Source of the DNA: Anoplopoma fimbria
Taxonomy: Eukaryota > Chordata > Actinopteri > Perciformes > Anoplopomatidae
Direction: 5' to 3'
DNA: 64,000 nt
Assembly: GCF_027596085.1 (NCBI RefSeq)
Contig: NC_072465.1
Coordinates: forward strand, 10,402,553 to 10,466,552
Positions 10,771 to 20,608 of this stretch are shown one piece after another. Position 1 is the first letter of the stretch; every line of letters starts with the position of its first letter. Made by a program: the position numbers and the translations under genes. The notes under the pieces are model-generated. The model saw nothing but the letters and a program-made list of their open reading frames with translations, was not told where the DNA came from and searched no databases.

Positions 10771-13700
10771 CTCTGTGTTTCTGCAGACATTAATGAGTGC
10801 AGCAGCCTGAGTGAGCCGTGCAGCCCAGGCTTTAACTGTATCAACACAGTGGGCTCCTACACGTGCCAGCAGAAGATCATAATGTGCAGCCACGGCTACC
10901 ACGTCAGCACCAACGGAGCCAAGTGTGTCGGTGAGATGAGCCTCTTAAACATGACAGTGTGGACGAGGGAGGCTGGCGACTATGGAAACGTGAATGAAAG
11001 CATATTGTATTTGGCTAAGACACAAGCGCTCAAGTGCCTTGTTGTCAGAATGCCATAATGCTCCTGAATACCAGAAAATTAAACACGTTATACATTATAA
11101 AGACAATAGAAAATAATAGGTGATATTAATAAATACAGACGTAATATATATGTAAATACATGATTTGTGACATAACCATGAAGTAATGGAATACAGAAAA
11201 CATCTCCTTATTATTATGGTTTCTTCACAATAAAAGAGTTTATTGCAGGCATTTTTTTTTTTCATGTCCTGCAGGTGGGGCAAAAGGCAAAGTGCTGAAC
11301 AAAGTCTAACACTTCCAGTATGTTCTTACCATTACCATGCATCTGTATGTACGTTTGTCCATCCTGTCCATTCTCATGGACACGATACCTCAGGAACGCC
11401 TTGAGGGAAATTCTTCATATTTGGCACGGTACCGTCCACTTAGACCCAAGACTGAACGGATTAGATTTTGGTTGTCAAAGGTCAAGTTCACTGTGAACTC
11501 ACGTCCGTCCCATTCTTATGACTGCAATATCTCTGGACGCCTTGAGGGAATTTATATTTGCAAATTTGCAAAGAACGTCCACTTGCCCTTTAGGCTGAAC
11601 TGATATCAATTTGGTGGTCAAAGGTCAATGTGACCTCACAAACCACTTTTTTGGCCATAACTCAAGAATTCATATGCTAATTATGACAATTCCACAAAAA
11701 TGTTTAATAGGATAAAAGTCATGATGAAGTGATGGCATTTTGGACTGACATGGATATTAACAGACAACAACGGAAACATAATTAGTAATTCTGGTTCTGA
11801 ATTAGTATTATTATTAATGCTGTTACAGCAGGATTCCCGCTAATAACGCAGTTAATAAATAATCTGCACAGGCACCTCACCTCACCGATATCACTGATGA
11901 TCTGTAGATGGTTACCAATGAGGTTTTTGGCCCTCCGGTCCTGGGCCGAACACCTACATTCTGATTTAGGTGTTATTTTCAAGACGTGTGATGGCAGTGA
12001 AGGGCAGTGGAGACAGAATCCTCTGTGAATCTGTTGGCTCTGTATGCAAACTGGTGAGGGTCCAGGCTGACTGGGATGTTGTTTTTGATGTGCTGGAGAA
12101 CCAGTTTGTCAAAGCACTTCATTAGAAAGGTGACAGAATGGTAGTCGATTAAACTGGACACTGCATACTGTTTAGATACAAGGATGATGTAGGCTGTCTT
12201 GAAGTAGGTGGCAACACTCTCCTGTGACAGTGAAATGTTAAACATGTCACTGATGACATCATCTAGCTGGTTGGCACATGTTCTTAGTACAAGGCCAGGG
12301 ATGTTATCAGGCCCAACTGCTTCGCGTACATTCGCTCTCAGAGGGGTTCCTCTACTTATTTGACAGATGGCTCTTTGTTGAGGGGATCAAAGCTAGCATA
12401 AAAGGTGTTAAGCTCATCGGGCAATGTGGCCTCACATATAATGGGGGGGGGGTCTGCTTTTGCAGCCTTGATTGTCTGAGGAATAGTCTTACCAAAAGGT
12501 CTGTTACTAACACTGCTGAAACAGAGTTTTTGGTGGAAACATTTGATCTTCACCAGCTGATGAAGTGGAAATTAAAAAATTCTGTGACAACTGGGCAAAC
12601 TCCCACATCAAAAGCTTTTCAACAGCTACTAAAAGGTACTTGTTGTGAGATTGCTTTCTCAATCTGTTGATTTTTTTTAGCTCCACTAGCAGCATGGCTA
12701 ATGCTTACTTTAGTCCAGACTGAAATATCCCAACAACTCATTAAACGTTGGTCCCCAAAGGATAAATGCTACTGACTTTTCCTCGAATGCCAACACAAGG
12801 TTGACATTTGTGTTTTTGTCCATACATTCACAATCCCCTTAGAATGAATCCAAATTACTAGGGTGACATATTAATCCCCACTTGGTTAATGACATTCCCA
12901 TCATCCTCAGCTATACATTGTGCTTAGTACCAATGAGCAATTGATAGCATGCTAAGATGGTCAACAAGGTACAAGTTATACATTCAGCATGTTGAAATCG
13001 TTACTGTTAACATGTTAGCATATTGACGTCAGCATTTAGCTCAAAGCGCAGATGTGCAGCCTCACAGCGCTGCTAGCATGGCTGTAGACTCTTAGTCATG
13101 TTTAGATAGAAGCAATTATTTAGTTGATACAATGTTGAAAATGTCCATCACATTTCCCCTGAGCCCAAGGTGAAATTGGTTGTTTTGCCAACCGACAGCT
13201 CCAAACCAAAAAATTTCAAGTAGCTGATAACTGTTAGGCTTGTTAAATGATGAACAATTAATCAAAGATCAAAACTGTTAAGCTGTGTTTAAGTTTGACC
13301 CAAGACGGGTGCAGAGGGGGGTCATCGCTGACCTGCTTTATCTTTCTCTCTGCCTGTTAAGACATTGATGAGTGTCAGATGGGGACACACCGCTGCGGAG
13401 TGGGCCAGATCTGTCACAACCTCCCTGGCAGCTACCGCTGTGACTGTCAGACGGGCTACCAGTATGACGCCCTCCGCAAAGTCTGCACAGGTAGGTTTCG
13501 CTGTGTCAGGTCTGTGAGATGATGACGAGCAGATTGGAGTTTTAGTCTTCCAAACTGTTTTTAAACTAGACAATTACATTGGATTTGTTAGAACTCATGT
13601 CCTGATTGTCTGGCTACCTGACATTTTCTCTCTCATTGTGCAGCAGCGATTATAACCGATTATATGACTTATTCCCCATCTGTCTTTCTGAAAATAGCAT

Positions 13701-15760
13701 AAACGTATTTATCAAAACAACAAGAAATACCATTTCGAGACTGTTTTTTTTTACATAATTTGATGACATTTCTTAGTCATAATTAAGGATAATTGGTCAA
13801 ACCTCCATCACTGTATGAAGTGTGTTTGCAGGAGGAAAAGTTGGTTTGAAGTTGTTTTTTTCAAAATAAATGTAATGACAGAGAGACTATATATTAACTT
13901 AATATATATTAAACTGCAGCAGGAAAGTAGTGAATGACAATAATTCAATATCCCAAGAAGGACACTGTTAGCTCCGAGTGCATTATTAGAAATTAGCATG
14001 TAGCGATCTACTCATTAAAATAAGGTGGTGGGTAGTTTGGCAACGAAACTGTTGAGAAGGAAACATGAGTTTAAGGTGAGATGGAGAGATGTTGACAGAC
14101 TGATTGCTTTAGATGTAAATAACATAACAACATAACAACAGGTTTGCAGTATCTTTTCATGATTGATGATTCCCCCACAGCTGACCAGTAATCTTGTATT
14201 GACACACGTTCTGAGTGCAGCCATTAGCACATAAATAAGACATTGGACATACAAGTCATGTCTGGTATGTTTTCATTTCAAACTTGACTTGGTGTCTAAA
14301 TGCTAATGTTGCTAGTGTAAGTGGGGATTTCATTCTCTCACAAAGTATGTGTATAATTTTTTTATAAGCATAATGCACTTGAGAGAAAAAATATTTGCCC
14401 TGGTTTCTAAAAATTTGTGAGAATATTATCTTTTTAATTTCATTAAAAAAATTCTGCTCTGCATGAAGCTCCCACCTTCAAGGAGAGCGGTTTGTTACTG
14501 CTGATTAGCTTCACCCTTCACCAGTGCTATTTGATTTAAGTACGGGATTAACACAGGCAGCTATCTAAGGCTTGATTTCAGATGCATCATCTTATGTTCG
14601 TGAAGCACGCCATACCGACTCAACTAATCCAGAAGAAACACCGTCATGTCCAGCAGAGATTAGAATGGGCTTTACATCTGATTGACTGCAAAGTCTTGAG
14701 GTGTCCACGCAGAGTCGTCAAACTAAAGACAGGGGTCTTTAGTAATATCAAAACCAAAATAAAACTGGATGAAACTAAACAGGCGGGACACGGTTGCTTT
14801 CAGGAAATCGCACACATCGTCAAGTTAATTAGAACTTTTCTCGGGATTTTGAGGTGTCTCTTTCAGAAGAAAAACAGCAGTAAAAAACTTTTCTCTGAAT
14901 TGCCGACACAATTATCTCATCAAAGGCATGGCTGGTAATCCTGAGAAAACCAGCATTGGAAGCGCTAGATTTTTAAAATTTACGAACCGAAAAAATGCCA
15001 GTGTTGCCAGTTGTTTTCCAATGAAAGGTGCTAGCATCACTAGCAACAAAAGTTGCTAAATCAAGCCAGCAAGTTGCCAGGTCGATCCTTTCAGACCTCC
15101 CTCCATAGACACTTATCATAATGAACATAAAACAACAAACATATCTATTGTTAGCACTTGCAGCTTGTGGAAGACTCGGGCAGAGTACACGCAGGCAGGC
15201 AGCTGAAATGATTGGACGGGTTTATTACAGTCCTGCTACAGCCACAGATACCGGATTCGTTTATTTTTTGTCAGAGAATTTGATGTATTGATTGCTATCA
15301 TGATGTATTGAGTATTACTTTTTTTTTTTAATTAGCAACCCTGACTTTATTCAGAAAAAACAGGGAATTTTTTTTATCAAGTGAATACATTACACTTTTG
15401 TAATTTCCCACTGCCTGTAAGAGCTCACCATACTAGTGTGATGGAGTTTCTGTGATATGAACTTGAGCGGCAGGAGAAAACAGCAGGAGATTCATGTGAA
15501 AAAAGTCACCCTCCACATCACTGGGTGTCTGAATGAGACCGGTATTGAGTCCTCAGTGTCATGGAGGTATCTGTCTGCTGCCTAATAGCCTGTATCCTCC
15601 TGACAGATGTAAATGAGTGCTGGCGCTACCCGGGCAGGCTGTGTGCCCAGACCTGTGAAAACACCCCAGGCTCCTACCACTGCTCATGCACAGCCGGCTT
15701 CTCCCTAGCATACGATGGCAAGAACTGTGAAGGTAAGCTAGTCTGTTTTTTTCCCTCTCC

Positions 15761-15823
<63 letters not shown>

Positions 15824-18800
15824 AAATGGAGAATTTAAGGAGAAAGCCTAATGCAGCCTTTGGAGATTATTGAAAGAGAACTCTTTATGAGTCCTTTGTA
15901 AGTCTTTGTTATCGGTAAAAACGGTTTTATGTTGGGATTCAATTTAGTCTCCGTCTCCGTGATATGGAGGTGTGTGACATAACGGTCTCCTGGTTCAGGG
16001 ACTGTCAGTCAAGTGTGTTGAAGATGAGGTTGTGCTTCAACGAAGCTGACCAGGGGTGCGGTTCATATTACATTTAGGTTGTCACAGCCATCATTCAGGG
16101 AACTTATTAAAGTTGTGATGGTTCCGTTCATAACCCAAAGGGTTTGCATGTTATAAGGGTTTTTCTTTTCTTTTAAAGGTTGTGCGAGTGACATAATTAG
16201 ATTTTGATGAGTGCTTTTCAGACTAATTCGTTCCAGATACTTGAAGCTCCTCTTTCTTTGGACAGCAGTGAAATAACAAATTTTGTCTTTTTTCTTCTGA
16301 TGCTGCTTCTGTAGATGGTGCTAATTTCTTTGCCAGTTGAAATGTTATTTAATTATTACATCAAAGGATGAGGCTGGCAGTATTTTATACTTTCATAGTA
16401 GTCAACAAATCCTATGAAATGACCTTAAACCAACAATGAATATTTTCTACTAACATGTATTGTGTTTGTATCAAAGTCGAATTTATCTTCTTGCTCTGTG
16501 CCACAGAGTTCCAATGTTGTCCAAAATCTGTTAATAACGCATCAATGAGCCTCGCTGTTGTTCCTTCATTGTCACTGTCGTTTACTTTGGCTCAATCCCT
16601 ATCTAACGTCCTGCTACCTGAAATACTGAGTAAAGCACCAAATGTGTATTATTCCACATCTGAAAATAGCCCCCCGACATATGCACAACTCCCTCCTGTT
16701 TGAGTAACATCTGCCTTAAAACTACAGTGGCCTGCAGTTTTAGAAAATTACTGGAACTTTAAAACAAATTAAACTCAACATTGGTGACTCATTTACAGTT
16801 TTACGTCTTCAGTAATCAACGGGCTCAGAGCAATCAGCAATCAGTCTATAAGATAAATCATTTTCAAATCAATTCATGTCTTTTAATAGGATTGGTTGAC
16901 AATAAGAAAAACTCAGACAAGGTCAGCCATATCCTTTAAAAAAATGAAAAACAGGAAGGGTTCTAATCTTGTCTTTTCCTTCTCTGTGCTTAGATGTAAA
17001 CGAGTGTGACCAAACCCCCTGTAGCCAGGAGTGTGCCAACATCTACAGCTCATATCAGTGCTACTGTCGCCAAGGCTACTACCTGAAAGAGGACGGACAC
17101 TCCTGTGAAGGTATTGCCTACAAGAAGTCAGCCATCAGTTCTACCTTTCTACAAAGATAATAATGCTCATTTATGATTGACATTGTCAAAGAGGTATTTT
17201 TTTACCAGAGACTCTATATGTAAGTGGATGTAGTCACCAGGACTGTTTGGATTGTTGGTAGACTACGGGTTTATAGCAGTGTGGCGTTTTGGCCGTTGCC
17301 ATCCTTGTTTTTTGGAACCATAAATTACCATATTTGGATGAGAGGGTGGAGCTGAAGAAGAGGAAAGCGTGGCAGGGCCAGGTATCGTTAGCAGCTAACG
17401 AAAGTGGTAGCTTGGCTAGCAAGGTGCATCCTTAATTCAACTTAACTGTGATATAAATTGGGATGCTAATTTTGGCTGGCAAAAAAACAGACTTGGAAAA
17501 AATGAACATGAACTATTAAGAGGGTCTTTTAGTACAACCGAACACTGAACAATGTCGTGGTAGCAACCTATCACTCAGAAGCGGCCACGCCCTTAATTAT
17601 GCCTCAATTTTAGCCTTGATATAAACGCTTGAGTTATATAAAAATCCACCCTGTACTTCCGGGATAGGGAAATTAGCAATAGTGACGAAAATAACTTTTT
17701 TGTAGTAGTAGTAGTCTTTAAACATGTTTATATCTGCTGTAAAGCTAGGCATTTAAACATTGGGGTTCTGAAGAGACTGACACGTTTTTACAGTCAGCCT
17801 CAAGTGGACATTTGAGGAAACTACAGTTTTTGGCACTTCTGCGTTGTCTTCATTTTTCAGACCCAGAGGTCTTGGCCTATAATTAACCTGTATGTTTATT
17901 ATTGAGGTTGTTTCCTAAGCTGCTGTTTAACTGGACTACGTTGTACTGAGATGCATTTCTAATGTTTTGCCGACTCCATTAAACATTTTTAGAAACACAT
18001 TTTAATGGAATGAAGTCCATGACAGCACCACCACTAACTACGAACTCAAGGATAACCAGAGCTGGCCATTATAAGCTTTGTATAGATAGACAATGTGACA
18101 GAGCTGTTGTACTAGATTGTAGTAGATGGTATAGGTGTATCTATCCTATCTCCAGGCCATGGTCAAGCCCTACACCCCCGCCCGACCACTTCGCTCTGCT
18201 GCCTCGGGGCGATTGGTGCCCCGTCGCTCAGAGGTCCCTGCGGCCGATCCACCCGGTCACAGCTTTTTTCTGTCCTGGCCCCTCAGTGGTGGAATGAACT
18301 CCCCACTGACGTCAGGACAGCAGAGTCGCTGCCCATCTTTCGGCGCAGGCTGAAAACTCACCTCTTCAAGAAGTACTACCCTGAGCCTTCCGCTTAGCAC
18401 TTATTGTATTCGTATTAGTTTGTTGCACTTATTGTATTCGTATTAGTTTGTTGCACTTATTGTATTCGTATTAGTTTGTTTCTGCACTGTACTTTTGCTC
18501 TGGTTTATGCTTAGATGCTTGTTTAAGAAAGGAGATGCACTTATGACTTCTGGTGACTAGTAGTTCTCTTGAATACCTATGTTGAATACACTTATTGTAA
18601 GTCGCTTTGGATAAAAGCGTCTGCTAAATGACTGTAATGTGATGTAATCTAATAAAGTGGCCAGGGAGTGGATGTGTTTTTCACTTACTGTGAAGTTGTA
18701 CTGCCACCAGGTGTCCAAAAAACAAAGGGCAGTTTCAAGCATCGGTCCTCCCTTGTGGTTGTGTGGTGGATCCAATCTAGTGAATTATTTGTTAGAAATA

Positions 18801-18857
18801 GATGCAACAGATAAACAGAAGTGACCATATTTGTACTGAGGAGGAGTGATGTAACGA

Positions 18858-18906
<49 letters not shown>

Positions 18907-19293
18907 CAGTCAAAAATTTGGACACACCTTCTCATTCAATGGTTATTCTTTATTTTAATTTTTTTCTACATTGTAGATGAATATTAAAGACATCCAAACT
19001 ATGAAGGAACACATATGGAATTATGTGATAAACAAACAAATGCTCAACCAACCAGAATATGTTTTATATTTTAGATTCTTCAAAGTAGTTGAATGAGAAG
19101 GTGTGTCCAAACTTTTGACTGGTACTGTATATCTGGTATCAGCAGCAACCTGTCAATCACAGTAAGCCCGCCTTAAAGCATACCCTGCTTTATGTTCTAT
19201 TTGACTCTAAATGGACCATCACCTTTTTGTTTTGTTTGTCTTCGCCCTATGTAAAGCGTCTTTGGGTATCTAGAAAAGCGCTATATAAAATTA

Positions 19294-19327
<34 letters not shown>

Positions 19328-20557
19328 TATTATTATTATTTCATTTATATAAGAAGACTTGAAACTAGAGATTGAGACCATAAACTCATGTTTACAATGT
19401 TTACTGAGGAAATAAATCAAGTGAGAAGTAGAGTCATTTTCTCATAGACTTCTATACAATCTGACTTCTTTTTGCAACCAGAGGAGTTGCCCCACTCAGC
19501 AGAACTGGAGGTTTCCGCCTGCTTACCATACACAGCTCTAATCTGAATGATAAAATGTGTGTGTGTTTTTTTTTTACAGACATCGACGAGTGCTCCCAAA
19601 GCATCGGGAACCTTTGTACCTTCCAGTGTGTTAACGTTGCTGGCAGCTACCAGTGCGCCTGTCCTCCTCATGGATACGTCTTGTCCGCCAATGGACGCAC
19701 CTGCAAAGGTGAATTTTCTGGTCCAGCTGTAAGATCACAGCACGGAAGCTCCAAGGGGAATCAATTAAAAGAAAGGAGTGTTATTGAGCAGAAGTTGATT
19801 TAGTTTAACAAATGTAATAAAATATTATAAAGAGACACTACAGGTGAATAGGGTCAAAACGTTAGCTACTAAATAATACCATGAAACTTCCCTAGTTGAT
19901 TACAAACAGAAAGACAATTGTTTTTTGTATAACAAGTTTTCAGAAATGTAATTTTTAGATATGCAAATTATTTTAAAGTTGCTAATTTTCATACATTTCC
20001 AGAAAAGAAATGTGCACACTAGATAAAGCCAAATATTTTTACAGAGGGAATTTTAGTTATCTATTTGTATTACTATAGATATTATCCTCATATCCTCCAG
20101 CCACTTAAATTGAAAGCCCTGAAAACATCTAGTTCGACCTTGAATTGGCGATTGTCTTGTCACACTGCGACACTTTACGTTCAAAATGATATGATTTAAT
20201 TTCTACCAAAAAAGGATACTCTTCAAAATCCAACTGCTCTACTCTGTCAGTGGGGTAATCATTTTTATTTATTGTCTTTTTCAGATATCGATGAATGCAC
20301 AACGGGCGCCCACAACTGTTCTTTTGGACAGACCTGCCATAACCTCCAGGGAGGCTTCAGATGTCTCTCCTTTGACTGTCCTCACAACTACAAGAAAGTG
20401 TCGGACACGTGAGTAGATAAAAAGATTTTCTGTGTTTTATTGGTAAACAGGGCATGTATAGTTCCTTCTTTCAGATAAACTAATGTTCAAGGTTTACTTA
20501 TTATCATTCTAGAACACAGGATTGCAAAACAAAATGCAAGTTCTAGTCCCTTTATCT

Positions 20558-20608
<51 letters not shown>

